Shown: positions 1-8,614, counted from the stretch's first letter. The stretch is 14,233 bases of DNA from an uncultured Bacilli bacterium (GCA_934162325.1 CAKPIH010000032.1:1-14233), one strand, 5' to 3'. Program-made: numbers and translations. Notes: generated from the letters alone by a model not told the origin.

Positions 1-941
1 TTCTTGATATATCCTAATTTTTCTAATAATGGTGATAATATATCACTGTTATCTTTTTTGTCATTTAATGGTGGTATATTATAGTATACTTTTATTCTTG
101 TTTCTACTTCAAAATCTGCTATTTCTGACTCTGATAATAGACTCTTATTTAATACTACTTTTTTACCTTTTATATCATTAATTATTTTAGGATTAATTAT
201 TGCTAATTTATTTAGTTTAAGTATAGATGGTTCTACTAGATATAATACATCAGTACATAGATATTCTTTATTAGATTTATTTAAATCTAATAAAAATATA
301 TCTATACTATTATACTTACTTATTATATTATTTATTTCATCATCTTTTACTGTTAATGTATCTTTGTCTTTAAAATAAGTTAAATCTCTTTTATCTACTT
401 CTAAAGCCATTACACTATAGTAACTACTTAATACTTTTTTTAACATATATATTAGTGAAGTTGCTCCTGCTGAATCAGTAATATTTTTTATTCCTATTAT
501 TCTTTTGTTGGAAACTGAATGAGAGGAGTCAGTGGTGGTATTATTATTTTCGCCTGTATCAATTTTTTGTAGATAAGCTACATCACGATATACATTTGGA
601 TTAGTATATAGATACATCAAATTATTTTGATCTTTGGTAAAATTATAAATACCCATATTAACTAATTTAGCTAAAAATGGTTCGGAATCACTTATATTAT
701 CATCTTTATCTAATAATAATATTACTTTATCCATATCTATACTCATTGATAGTTTTTGTAAATTAGTTAAATCTTTATAATCTTTAATAGCAGTTATATC
801 TAAGAACATTTTATTAAAGAAAAAGTTTTTAAACTGAGATATTATTTCATCAACAGTATATTCTCCTTCTAACTTTTTTGATACTTCAATATCTAATTCA
901 TTTAATACACTACTATATTTATTTGATATGACTGTATCCAT
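1..941 (-). CDS. CpaE/TadZ-like Tad pilus localisation protein (C-terminus cut by window edge)
   Basis: An open frame runs without a stop from ATG at 941 to the left edge (313 codons, 3' end missing). Residues about 70-125 resemble the receiver-like N-terminal domain of CpaE-type proteins (ILLLDKDD, then LVNMGIYNF, then NPNVYRDV). After an Asn/Ser/Thr linker (130-146) comes a ParA/MinD-like domain: a P-loop-like stretch GIKNITDSAGATSL (150-163), then MALEVDKRD and a hydrophobic strand ending in Asp (DIFLLDL, 214-220). In the family this protein sits at the cytoplasmic face and positions the Tad machine. Both lysines expected of a deviant Walker A motif are absent, so ATP binding is doubtful. 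The start codon overlaps the stop of the TadE-like gene by one base (TAATG), indicating coupled translation and the same operon. The gene is probably nearly complete, because the family is usually only slightly longer. The family call rests on motif order and operon context. Confidence 0.8.
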   Translation of the reverse strand, partial: MDTVISNKYSSVLNELDIEVSKKLEGEYTVDEIISQFKNFFFNKMFLDITAIKDYKDLTNLQKLSMSIDMDKVILLLDKDDNISDSEPFLAKLVNMGIYNFTKDQNNLMYLYTNPNVYRDVAYLQKIDTGENNNTTTDSSHSVSNKRIIGIKNITDSAGATSLIYMLKKVLSSYYSVMALEVDKRDLTYFKDKDTLTVKDDEINNIISKYNSIDIFLLDLNKSNKEYLCTDVLYLVEPSILKLNKLAIINPKIINDIKGKKVVLNKSLLSESEIADFEVETRIKVYYNIPPLNDKKDNSDILSPLLEKLGYIK

Positions 942-1405
942 TAGCTATTTATCCTTTCTATACGTCGTGTCTCTCCATTTACTGGTATTGTGAATTTTAG
1001 TTTTAAAAATGGAAATTCTATATAAACAAAAGTTCTTACCTTATAATAACTACTAGTAATGCCATCTATAGAACTATTTTGATCTATTTTTGCTATACAA
1101 TAACCTCTATCTTCATTTATATAATCATATCCTTTGCAGTTACTTTCTCCTATATCATTTACACGATAAGAAATACTCTGCAAATAATCATTAATTTGTC
1201 CGAAAACACCTGAAGTTATTCCTTGTAAGTTATTACTATTTTCCATTTCTTGTATTCCTTCATTTTGTTCTATGATATCTAATACTTTATTTTTTACTCT
1301 AAACGCTCTTGCATAGTTAAAAGCTACTGCTACAAAAACAATATATACAGCTAAAAATACTAATAGTACATATATCATAAATGTTCCACCAACTGAATCT
1401 CTCAT
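941..1405 (-). CDS. TadE-like pseudopilin
   Basis: The protein has 154 aa. A short charged leader (MRDSVGG) is followed by one long hydrophobic helix (about 9-30) and an extracytoplasmic domain with two cysteines (C90, C103), probably a disulfide, and a C-terminal strand-rich stretch (FPFLKLKFTIP) like the end of TadE-type minor pilins. I place the start at ATG 1405. A GTG nine bases upstream (1414) is in frame but lies inside the SD sequence AGGTGAT, so it is unlikely to be the start. The first ten residues match position by position the start of the pilin-like peptide encoded just upstream. A canonical prepilin peptidase site is not evident. It overlaps the CpaE/TadZ-like gene by one base. 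Role inferred: minor pilin or pseudopilin of the Tad pilus. Confidence 0.72.
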   Translation of the reverse strand: MRDSVGGTFMIYVLLVFLAVYIVFVAVAFNYARAFRVKNKVLDIIEQNEGIQEMENSNNLQGITSGVFGQINDYLQSISYRVNDIGESNCKGYDYINEDRGYCIAKIDQNSSIDGITSSYYKVRTFVYIEFPFLKLKFTIPVNGETRRIERINS

Positions 1406-1432
1406 TATTATCACCTACTTTTTTGTTATTTT

Positions 1433-1615
1433 TTACTGGTTTGGTCCATTTGTATCTCCAGCATTTGGGTTTGCAACTTCACTATGGAAAAAGTTATTAA
1501 TCCATTCTCTTGCTGGACCATTTGCACTAAATAGCCATGTTCCTATACCTACTAATAATGCTAGAATTACTATAGTAATAACTGTCATTGAAACTTCACC
1601 TGTTGCTTCTTTCAT
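1433..1615 (-). CDS. Flp-type pilin-like small protein
   Basis: The gene encodes 60 aa: leader MKEATGEVSM, one hydrophobic helix (about 11-29), then a polar tail rich in Asn, Pro and Gly. Size, topology and place between TadC-like and TadE-like genes fit the Flp pilin of Tad systems, making this the best candidate for the major subunit. It lacks the usual Flp signature of Gly, four residues, then Glu-Tyr: Gly6 is followed directly by Glu7 and there is no Tyr, so processing by a standard prepilin peptidase is uncertain. The SD is strong (AAGGTGA, 7 bases before ATG 1615). A 56-bp AT-rich gap separates it from the TadC-like gene upstream, the largest gap inside the operon; I found no convincing promoter in it. 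The pilin role is inferred from context. Confidence 0.65.
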   Translation of the reverse strand: MKEATGEVSMTVITIVILALLVGIGTWLFSANGPAREWINNFFHSEVANPNAGDTNGPNQ

Positions 1616-1671
1616 TTTTTCACCTTCTTTCTTATATACATTTTTTTATTCTTTTTTATATATTTCAAATA

Positions 1672-2466
1672 TTATACAGTTGATACTAATATAAATATTG
1701 AAATCAATAATAGTAATAATGACCCTGCTCCTGTTACAACCATCATTATTAATGTTTTTCTTTCCATTGTTCCAAGTCTTGCTTGATATTTCATTTCTCT
1801 AGCTTTAGCTTGAAGATTTGATACTGATTTAGAAAATGAAACTAATTGTTGATGTTTCTTTTCTTGTTCTCCTAAGCCTAATCTATACAATAATCTCATC
1901 ATTCTCATTGAATCTCTTACTGGGTATTCTTTAGCAAAATCCATATATGGATCTATTGATGAATCTCCTGATTCTATTCTTGCTAGCATTCTTTTTAATC
2001 CTGGCTTAAATACTTCAGGGGCATCATCTACACTCTTAGCAAGTGCTACTGGCACTGTATAATGATGAATTAGTACTTCAAGTGTTTTTAAGTAATATGG
2101 TAGTAATGAATCTATATAATTTAGATGTTGTTTATACCATCTTCTTAAACTTAAATATTGGCTTTTAAATACTAAATATCCAATTACTAATGCTATTATT
2201 ACAGTTAAATAACTTAATTGTGATAGAAATAAGAAAACTAATATTACTGTTACTAATACTCCGTTTCTTACTCTCTTCATAAACACTTCATTTGGATCAT
2301 ATACTCTATCACCATATTTAGCTATTAAAAGAAAATCATAGTCTTTTTCTTTTAATATGTTTGTTAATTTACTATTACTTCCAAACATTCCAGAAGTATT
2401 TATTTTTTTATTTACAATGAAAATGTAAAATACTACTACTGCTATTATAAGCATCTCTATATACAT
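1672..2466 (-). CDS. TadC-like inner-membrane platform protein (GspF/T2SSF domain)
   Basis: The protein has 264 aa with predicted membrane helices at about 3-18, 69-87, 87-102 and 239-262. Between the central pair and the last helix lies a helical cytoplasmic domain (about 110-236) of the type II secretion F kind (LLPYYLKTLEVLIHH, AKEYPVRDSMRMMRLLYRLG). Such proteins form the membrane platform that couples the ATPase to pilin assembly. In Tad systems there are two in tandem, and this is the second, so I call it TadC-like. It is about the usual length. Its ATG (2466) overlaps the stop of the TadB-like gene by one base (TAATG), with AGGTG nearby as SD, so the two partners are likely made in equal amounts. 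Confidence 0.85.
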   Translation of the reverse strand: MYIEMLIIAVVVFYIFIVNKKINTSGMFGSNSKLTNILKEKDYDFLLIAKYGDRVYDPNEVFMKRVRNGVLVTVILVFLFLSQLSYLTVIIALVIGYLVFKSQYLSLRRWYKQHLNYIDSLLPYYLKTLEVLIHHYTVPVALAKSVDDAPEVFKPGLKRMLARIESGDSSIDPYMDFAKEYPVRDSMRMMRLLYRLGLGEQEKKHQQLVSFSKSVSNLQAKAREMKYQARLGTMERKTLIMMVVTGAGSLLLLLISIFILVSTV

Positions 2467-3359
2467 TACTCAGCACCTACATTCTCGTTGTAATATTTTT
2501 CTCCATTAAGAAGAAAACAACTATTTATTATTACTACAGCATGAACAAATAATCTAATAAAGAAATTATCTATCATGGCTATGTATGTTTCTTGACCTAT
2601 TAATAATTGTATTAATGCTACCATTCCATATAATGCTATTCCAAATATTATAAACTGTCTATGGAAGTTTGCTCTGTCGGTTCTATCTCTATATACTCCT
2701 TCAACTAATATATCGATATCCGATAACATATTTTCAAATGTTTCTTCAGTATCTTTAGCACCTTCTTTAGTTACTTGTAAAAATAGTTGATGCATATTTT
2801 TTACCATATAATATGGGTACTTTGTATCCATATATTTTATTGAATCATAGACATCTCCTTTTTCATAGGATAAAGCTATCATAGTCTTTACATCTGATAA
2901 TAATGGTTCTTCTAATATTCCTGATTCTACTACTCCTTCAAGTGATTTTACAAAAGCCTGAGTAGTAGCAAATTCCATTATAGTATTAGTACAATATACT
3001 TGTACTTGTTCAAATATATATTCACTATATTGTCTTTTACATCTTAGGTATGTTATATATGGTATAAATGATACTGCTATTATGATATATATTATTGATA
3101 TGAATAAATTATAAAAATATAAATAACTTATACCTCCTGCTAGACCTGCAAAGGCTAATATTTGAAATAGATATTGTCTAGGTGTATATTCTAAGCCTAA
3201 TTCCTTTACTTTATCTCTCATTACTTTAAAGGAATAAGGTTCTATTTTTTTATATGTATTTATAGCTTGTTCAGAAATAAATTTATATACGGATTCTCCT
3301 TGTTTTGTACGATACGAAACTATAAATATTATAATTATTCCTATTATAATTATTTCCAT
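2466..3359 (-). CDS. TadB-like inner-membrane platform protein (GspF/T2SSF domain)
   Basis: The protein has 297 aa with predicted helices at about 2-15, 64-82, 84-104, 236-254 and 266-284. The cytoplasmic domain at about 110-235 (FEQVQVYCTNTIMEFATTQAFVKSLEG in part, then SYEKGDVYDSIKYMDTKYP) has the pattern of the F domain of type II secretion and Tad platforms. It would pair with the TadC-like protein and receive energy from CpaF. It starts 13 bases after the ATPase gene ends, with SD AGGTGAT seven bases before ATG 3359, and its stop overlaps the next start. The order ATPase, TadB, TadC is the classical Tad order. Assignment as TadB rather than TadC rests on gene order. Confidence 0.85.
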   Translation of the reverse strand: MEIIIIGIIIIFIVSYRTKQGESVYKFISEQAINTYKKIEPYSFKVMRDKVKELGLEYTPRQYLFQILAFAGLAGGISYLYFYNLFISIIYIIIAVSFIPYITYLRCKRQYSEYIFEQVQVYCTNTIMEFATTQAFVKSLEGVVESGILEEPLLSDVKTMIALSYEKGDVYDSIKYMDTKYPYYMVKNMHQLFLQVTKEGAKDTEETFENMLSDIDILVEGVYRDRTDRANFHRQFIIFGIALYGMVALIQLLIGQETYIAMIDNFFIRLFVHAVVIINSCFLLNGEKYYNENVGAE

Positions 3360-3372
3360 TATATCACCTACC

Positions 3373-4713
3373 TTATCTGTTACTTATATTATTTATATTT
3401 ATTGGTCTTGGTATACTTTGATTAGTGTACATATTTGGATTTGGTATGTTTCCTTGAATATTTTGTGGATTATTATTTTGGTTTATAATGTTTGGAACGC
3501 TCCACGCTATATTAGGATTATTATTTACATTATTATTTACGTTATTATTTACATTATTATTTATAGTATTATTTTGAGGTAATTCATTTTTTACTATACT
3601 ATTATCTATTACAAATTCATTATTATCTGTTGCTTTAGTATCATCAATTGATTTAAATTCTTCTTTTACTAAGATGTCTGGTGGCATTATTACTCCCTGA
3701 CTTTCTAAATAACTTAATAAATATTTAGATGGGTTAGCTACTGTTTCATGTCCGTCTGGAGTCTTTTTATATAGTATTTTGTATTCTGCTTTATTATCAT
3801 CAGTAACATAAAATTCTACTACCTCAGATACTTCTCGATGAAATCTTTTATATTTTTGACTATAATATCCTTTGATATGAACTCCTAATTGTACATATCT
3901 ATGAATAGTTGTTAAAAATTGTTCTACATCTTGATTTGTTTCTAATAAACTATACATTCTACTTGGAATTGATTCTGCTTTATCCGCATGTATTGTAGAT
4001 AAAATATTATGACCAGATGATATACTGTTACGAACAGCCATTACGGCTTCGGCACTTCTTACTTCGGATAGTAATATCCATCTAGGATTTTGTCTCATAC
4101 AAGTTACTAGCACATCAGAATATGAAGCTATATTATTAGTCTTCATAGCTACTATATCTCTATGAGGAAATATTTTATCTAAGTGTAATTCTAAGGTATC
4201 TTCTATTGTTATTATTTTTTCATTTTCTTTTGTGTGAGCTGCTAGGTATTTTATGAATTCTGTTTTACCAGATCCTGTTTCTCCACTTACTAAAATATTA
4301 CAATGTCCTTCTACACACTTTAATAAGAAATCATGAATATTTAGCCTTATATAATCCTCTGCTATTATCTTATCTTTTTGTAATCTTATTTTAGCAGGAG
4401 TTTTTCTTATTAATACTGCTATTCCATTTTTTGCTATCGAATCGTGTACGAAGTTCATTCTTAGTTCTGCTGATTCTGCATCCAGAAATGGATTAGCCAT
4501 ATTAAATGATTTACCCATAGAATTGGCACACTGGAAAGCTATTTTTTCCATTAATTGATTATTTATTCCTGTGTTTTCTACTCTATATACTCCTTGAGAC
4601 AATGTTTTTAACCATACTTGTCCATTATTACTATATGATATATCGGTTATATCATCGTTCTCTAAATATTGTTTTAATGGGCCAAAGTCTATTTGGGTAA
4701 AAGCCTCATCCAT
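3373..4713 (-). CDS. cpaF: CpaF/TadA-type pilus assembly ATPase
   Basis: A 446-aa cytoplasmic secretion ATPase. An N-terminal domain (about 10-105, with DDITDISYSNNGQVW and RMNFVH) is followed by the motor domain: Walker A GETGSGKT (144-151), Asp box ITIEDTLEL (168-176), Walker B region RWILLSEVRSAEA (211-223) and His box SSGHNILSTIHADKA (232-246). It hydrolyses ATP to drive pilin assembly through the TadB/TadC platform. After about residue 350 the protein carries a roughly 95-aa tail not typical of the family, ending in an Asn/Pro/Gln-rich segment (380-446) with repeated NNNV units. The SD is near perfect (AAAGGAGG before ATG 4713). It lies 27 bp after the CpaB-like gene and 13 bp before the TadB-like gene. 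All catalytic motifs look intact. Confidence 0.96.
   Translation of the reverse strand: MDEAFTQIDFGPLKQYLENDDITDISYSNNGQVWLKTLSQGVYRVENTGINNQLMEKIAFQCANSMGKSFNMANPFLDAESAELRMNFVHDSIAKNGIAVLIRKTPAKIRLQKDKIIAEDYIRLNIHDFLLKCVEGHCNILVSGETGSGKTEFIKYLAAHTKENEKIITIEDTLELHLDKIFPHRDIVAMKTNNIASYSDVLVTCMRQNPRWILLSEVRSAEAVMAVRNSISSGHNILSTIHADKAESIPSRMYSLLETNQDVEQFLTTIHRYVQLGVHIKGYYSQKYKRFHREVSEVVEFYVTDDNKAEYKILYKKTPDGHETVANPSKYLLSYLESQGVIMPPDILVKEEFKSIDDTKATDNNEFVIDNSIVKNELPQNNTINNNVNNNVNNNVNNNPNIAWSVPNIINQNNNPQNIQGNIPNPNMYTNQSIPRPININNISNR
3520..3567 (-). repeat. 12-bp tandem repeat in the cpaF 3' end
   Basis: Three adjacent 12-base units (ATTATTTACATT, ATTATTTACGTT, ATTATTTACATT on the plus strand) and a diverged fourth (ATTATTTATAGT) lie in the cpaF reading frame. 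Each encodes four residues (NNNV type) of the Asn-rich tail. The unit is a multiple of three, so copy-number change would lengthen or shorten the tail without shifting the frame. Confidence 0.85.
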
Positions 4714-4740
4714 ACTTTAACCTCCTTTTTATTTTCTTTT

Positions 4741-5607
4741 TTATCCATTTGTTTTGGTATTATTATTAGTGTTTGTGTTATTATCAGTCTTTGTATTGTT
4801 TTCAGTTACTTTATCTGTGATGTTAGGTAGATCATCAACTGATACAAATACTGTTTTTGAATTAATAAATTCTTCAATATCATGACTACTTACTGTTACT
4901 GTATCTTTTTCTGTTAGAGTAGCAGTGTTTGGTATTAATATTAATTCTACATCATAGTCATCTAAGTATAATGCTTTTCTTAATAGTAAATGTGTTTCTT
5001 CAGGAACTGCAAATAGCATGTATGCTGGAGTTCTTGTTTCATCACTATTTTCAAATACATGTTGTCCAGATGAATCTTTAACATCTAGTACTTCAATATT
5101 ACTTATGAATTTTCCAAACATTACCTCACCATTATCATTTAATGATTTATAATAAATATTAATATGACTACCTGGTGCCATTGAATTTGCATAAGTAGAT
5201 GCTATTGTAACTGGATAGTTTATTACTGTATAGCCTTCTGGAACATCTGCAAATGCTGAATCCGGCAATTCATCTCCTGATACTACTAAATCAGAATAGA
5301 ATAAACTACCTTTTGCTATTATAGTGTTATAATTGGAATATTTTCCTACTATACTATTTATATTTGTATAATAGTTTCCCACTAAAAATGATTTTGGTAC
5401 ATTCATTGTTCCTATCATATCTTTTTTTATGTATGTTCTTGGTTGAATTGTCTCCCTTGCATATGGTACTTGTACTAATTCTACTTTTGAATTAATACGA
5501 TAATTATACCCTACATATAGTACTACTAAACATACTATAATACCTAATATGGTAACAGTATTCTTGTTACCAAGAAATTTTTTCATTGAAGCTTTTAAGT
5601 TATTCAT
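4741..5607 (-). CDS. CpaB/RcpC-like SAF-domain protein of the Tad system
   Basis: The protein has 288 aa with an N-terminal membrane helix (17-35), then a SAF-like domain (about 45-110: VPYARETIQPRTYIKKDMI, later SIVGKYSNYNTIIAKGSLFY) and a second domain (about 120-228: DVPEGYTVINYPV, GSHINIYYK, VELILIPN) as in CpaB/RcpC proteins. In Gram-negatives this protein works with the secretin; here, with no outer membrane expected, it would sit on the outer face of the cell membrane, perhaps binding the cell wall or guiding the pilus (inference). The tail (262-288) is Asn/Thr rich and low complexity. The SD AAAGGAGG lies before ATG 5607. It is 23 bp downstream of the pseudopilin-like gene and 27 bp upstream of cpaF. 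Confidence 0.85.
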   Translation of the reverse strand: MNNLKASMKKFLGNKNTVTILGIIVCLVVLYVGYNYRINSKVELVQVPYARETIQPRTYIKKDMIGTMNVPKSFLVGNYYTNINSIVGKYSNYNTIIAKGSLFYSDLVVSGDELPDSAFADVPEGYTVINYPVTIASTYANSMAPGSHINIYYKSLNDNGEVMFGKFISNIEVLDVKDSSGQHVFENSDETRTPAYMLFAVPEETHLLLRKALYLDDYDVELILIPNTATLTEKDTVTVSSHDIEEFINSKTVFVSVDDLPNITDKVTENNTKTDNNTNTNNNTKTNG

Positions 5608-5630
5608 AATTTTCCTCCTTTTTATTTTCT

Positions 5631-6494
5631 TTAACTTAATTTATATTTATATTCTTCATATTGCCATGTTACTATGTATTTTATTATCGCATATTCTTTT
5701 TCGGCACTTGTAAGACTTTTAATTGTTACTTGCTTATTCTGCTTATCTATATTTATGCTATCTTTATTATACATGTTTTTTTCTATGTTTGCAAGTGTTA
5801 AAAAATAATCATAATCATCATTAGCATTTTTAAAATATATGTCTCTTTGCAATATTGCCATATTTAACTCTTCTTGAGTTAAATTACTTGAATCTTTATA
5901 TTCTACATTTGATAATGTTACATTTTTTATTTTACCTGAAACTAATTCATCAGGTATATTTAATTCTAATGTTGCGTCATATTTATTGGTAGCATTACTT
6001 TTCTTTACTATTGAATAGTATGTCATTTCTTTTTTCTTCTTTTCATATGGATTTTCTTCTCCTGATATTGTCTTTCCATTATCACTTTTGCCAACATATT
6101 CAAATATTCCAGTTAATTGATTTAATACTTCATAATTACCACTAGTATTATATATTTTATAATTATCTATTCCTGTATCTATTCTTACTGATACTTTAGG
6201 TGGTTCTTCCATTATATCAAAAAACTTTATTGTATATTTTGTACCAATTATTAGAGTAGACTCTGCAAATCTTCTAGTGAAATTTTCAACAAATTTTTCT
6301 CTTACTATTTTAAGTTTTCCTGTTTCTCTATAATATGAAATGTCAATCGAATCAACCATAGCGGCTTCGGTGATTTCTTTTAATAAATAATAATCATTTT
6401 CATTAGTAGTAGTTAATTGTTGAAATAATAGTATTATTGAAACTCCTATTATTCCTAAAATCATTACTCCTACTGTTACTGTAGACCATTTCAT
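5631..6494 (-). CDS. Membrane-anchored pseudopilin-like protein of the Tad operon
   Basis: The protein has 287 aa. A very short leader (MKWST) precedes one N-terminal helix (about 6-25). The rest is extracytoplasmic, without cysteines, mixed alpha/beta, with a helical stretch after the anchor (YYLLKEITEAAMVDSI, then REKFVENFTRRFAES) that recalls TadE/TadG-type or other long-helix pseudopilins. I do not recognise a named family with confidence. The ATG (6494) overlaps the stop of the 707-aa gene by four bases (ATGA), with AGGTGAT upstream, so it is coupled to that surface protein. This position before cpaB and cpaF, plus the N-terminal anchor, suggests a minor pilin or a base subunit. The function is inferred from context only. 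Confidence 0.6.
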   Translation of the reverse strand: MKWSTVTVGVMILGIIGVSIILLFQQLTTTNENDYYLLKEITEAAMVDSIDISYYRETGKLKIVREKFVENFTRRFAESTLIIGTKYTIKFFDIMEEPPKVSVRIDTGIDNYKIYNTSGNYEVLNQLTGIFEYVGKSDNGKTISGEENPYEKKKKEMTYYSIVKKSNATNKYDATLELNIPDELVSGKIKNVTLSNVEYKDSSNLTQEELNMAILQRDIYFKNANDDYDYFLTLANIEKNMYNKDSINIDKQNKQVTIKSLTSAEKEYAIIKYIVTWQYEEYKYKLS

Positions 6495-8614
6495 GAATTA
6501 TCACCTACTATGTTATCTCTTTTCTTATCAAAATATTTATCAATAAATGAACTTTGTCCATTTTCAATTGTTTTCCAATCAAAATAGCCACCCTTTGTCA
6601 ATTCATTTCTATTATATTTTTTTATTTCACTAGTTAAATTACCATCTAATGTAATAGAATATTGTTCTCTATTGTAAGAACTTTCTAATCTTTCTTTATT
6701 TCTTTCTATATTATACCAATCATACCAATTCATACCTGGATTTCTATTAGGAAATGGATTATTTAAATCTATTGGCCTATATATAAATATATATTTAAGA
6801 TTTTTCTTACCTCCTGTAGGTTGTCCATATAATGGATACAAATTAATATCACAATTATCTTTAGAGCCATTTAATGTATACTCCCATGTTCCTGTCCAAA
6901 CTTTATTTTTATCTTTACTATCTGCTTTTACAGATGATTCTTTTAATCTATCCATACCAGTTATGGTAGCCACTACTTCATACTTTTTATTACTATTCCA
7001 ATCTATTGGAGTGTAATATTTGTTATTTAGGCCGAGATTATCGCCTTGTTTATATGTTACTTTCCCAGTATATTTTTCTAATACTGAGTTTGGTAAATAT
7101 ACTATACATGTTGTTGTCAAAGTATTTCCATTAGTAAAACTGCCTGTTTCTGTGCACTTTATGTTTTGTTTAAAATAATCATCAGGTATTTGTTCATTAC
7201 CAAACTTGACATCCGTTAGTCCAAAGCCATCTACAAAATTTTCTTTTAACTTTGCTTGCATTTCTTTAGTAATATCTTCTGGTGTACCTTTATATTGGTT
7301 TACTAAACTCCAAGATATGGTATTGTAATACATTATACCAAATTTAAATCCACCACCAGCATATGTATTTGTTGGCGTTAATATTGTTGTTATTGTTCCA
7401 GTTTGCGATATTCTTACGTTTGCTTTTGATTTTGTTTCACCATTTATGTCATTTGTTTTAACAGTTAATTTTTCACACGTACTTGAAAATGATGGACTAG
7501 AACTATTACATGCTGCCTTTATGTTTGGTTTACTTGGTTCACATTTTTTATCATTATATACTTTTATAGCAAATTCTCCAGTTGGCTTTACCCATGATGC
7601 ATATAATACCATTTCTCTATCATTTCCAGGATATCTTTTTTGATTATTACGCCATCCTTTTTCTACATGCACCATATACCTTCCTGGTGAGTACGTCTTA
7701 GTCTTACCAAGTATTTTAAAATTATTTTCTGTTGAGGAAGAATATCCATTGCTAAAAACTTTATTATTAAATGATGATATTTTATATACCTCTCCTTCTA
7801 CCGCGTCGCTCCATGAGTATGGATCACAATTTGCAAAGTCCTTTCTTAATTTAGAACAACTCCCAGGCGTTCCATCTGATTTTTCTATTACATAATTTCC
7901 ATTTATATCTCTAAATATACCTTCATTTGTTATAACTTCTACTGACTCACCCGAACTATTTTTTACTATTTCTATATTAGGATTATTTTTTATATCAGGT
8001 TTAACTTCCTTATTTATTGAAAGTGTTTCCCACTCTGAATAACTTCTGCTATATTTACTTTGATAATCTCTATTAGTAACTGCTATTTGAAATCGAACTT
8101 GAGTACCATCTTTAACATTCCATTCTGATGTATTAAATTCTATAGAAAAGCCAACATTTTGATAAAGACATTGACTTGCATCTTGGTCATCAGTACATTT
8201 GTTATCCCATCCTGAAGCAGGAAAAATACCATTATATGCATCTTCACATTCGACTTTTTCTTTTTTAAAATAATATTGTTGACAATAAAAATTATAATTT
8301 ATACCATCTACTATCGAACCATTCACTTCTATTGCTCTACCAATTTGATTATCATCATCATCAATAGCTCTAATCTTAATCTTTTGGCCACCACCACTTT
8401 TAGTTATACTCGAATCTCCTCCTTTATAATCTGTATAATTTTGTGTACAACTTATAAAAGCCCATCCAGTGAACGTAATTTTTTCATCTCTAATATTTAG
8501 ACTTGTTACATCATACCTTACTGTTCCACACCTACCTGTTTCCGCTTTTACTTTTGTTGAGAATGATAAAGATGCAATTATAATGAATAAAAATAATAAT
8601 ATCTTTTTTTTCAT
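6491..8614 (-). CDS. Large Cys-rich exported protein, candidate pilus-associated surface protein
   Basis: The protein has 707 aa, family not recognised. It has a clear signal peptide: KKK, hydrophobic core to about residue 18, and a likely cleavage after Ala24 (VKA). The mature part has 14 cysteines (29, 56, 111, 123, 140, 149, 253, 263, 358, 369, 380, 487, 503, 588), an even number that would allow seven disulfides, and is rich in Asn, Tyr, Lys, Gly and beta-type stretches. An N-terminal region (about 29-202, with FTGWAFISC) looks like a beta-sandwich module. There is no C-terminal membrane helix, LPXTG motif or cell-wall repeat, so retention would depend on a partner. It starts at ATG 8614 (SD GAGGTG) with an ATGA overlap with the 227-aa gene, and ends in an ATGA overlap with the pseudopilin-like gene. 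It may be a tip or adhesive subunit (inference). Confidence 0.62.
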   Translation of the reverse strand: MKKKILLFLFIIIASLSFSTKVKAETGRCGTVRYDVTSLNIRDEKITFTGWAFISCTQNYTDYKGGDSSITKSGGGQKIKIRAIDDDDNQIGRAIEVNGSIVDGINYNFYCQQYYFKKEKVECEDAYNGIFPASGWDNKCTDDQDASQCLYQNVGFSIEFNTSEWNVKDGTQVRFQIAVTNRDYQSKYSRSYSEWETLSINKEVKPDIKNNPNIEIVKNSSGESVEVITNEGIFRDINGNYVIEKSDGTPGSCSKLRKDFANCDPYSWSDAVEGEVYKISSFNNKVFSNGYSSSTENNFKILGKTKTYSPGRYMVHVEKGWRNNQKRYPGNDREMVLYASWVKPTGEFAIKVYNDKKCEPSKPNIKAACNSSSPSFSSTCEKLTVKTNDINGETKSKANVRISQTGTITTILTPTNTYAGGGFKFGIMYYNTISWSLVNQYKGTPEDITKEMQAKLKENFVDGFGLTDVKFGNEQIPDDYFKQNIKCTETGSFTNGNTLTTTCIVYLPNSVLEKYTGKVTYKQGDNLGLNNKYYTPIDWNSNKKYEVVATITGMDRLKESSVKADSKDKNKVWTGTWEYTLNGSKDNCDINLYPLYGQPTGGKKNLKYIFIYRPIDLNNPFPNRNPGMNWYDWYNIERNKERLESSYNREQYSITLDGNLTSEIKKYNRNELTKGGYFDWKTIENGQSSFIDKYFDKKRDNIVGDNS

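Noticed and set aside
1616..1671. Internal promoter before the pilin-like gene (TATATA-like boxes)
   Set aside because: Sequences such as TGTATATAA occur by chance in such AT-rich DNA, and no -35 at proper distance supports it.
3520..3567. CRISPR-like direct repeats
   Set aside because: The units are 12 bases with no spacers and lie in the cpaF frame; they are codon repeats.
6491..6494. Use of TGA as a Trp codon (Mycoplasma-type code)
   Set aside because: TGA ends two genes in ATGA overlaps with good downstream starts, and Trp is encoded by TGG throughout.
7446..7643. 65-aa open frame on the plus strand
   Set aside because: It lies fully antisense to the 707-aa exported protein gene, with no SD or promoter.
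8276..8500. 74-aa open frame on the plus strand
   Set aside because: It lies fully antisense to the 707-aa gene; the Ile/Ser/Thr-rich content is what AT-rich antisense gives.
6491..8614. Sortase-anchored cell-wall protein
   Set aside because: There is no LPXTG-like motif, C-terminal helix or basic tail in the 707-aa protein.
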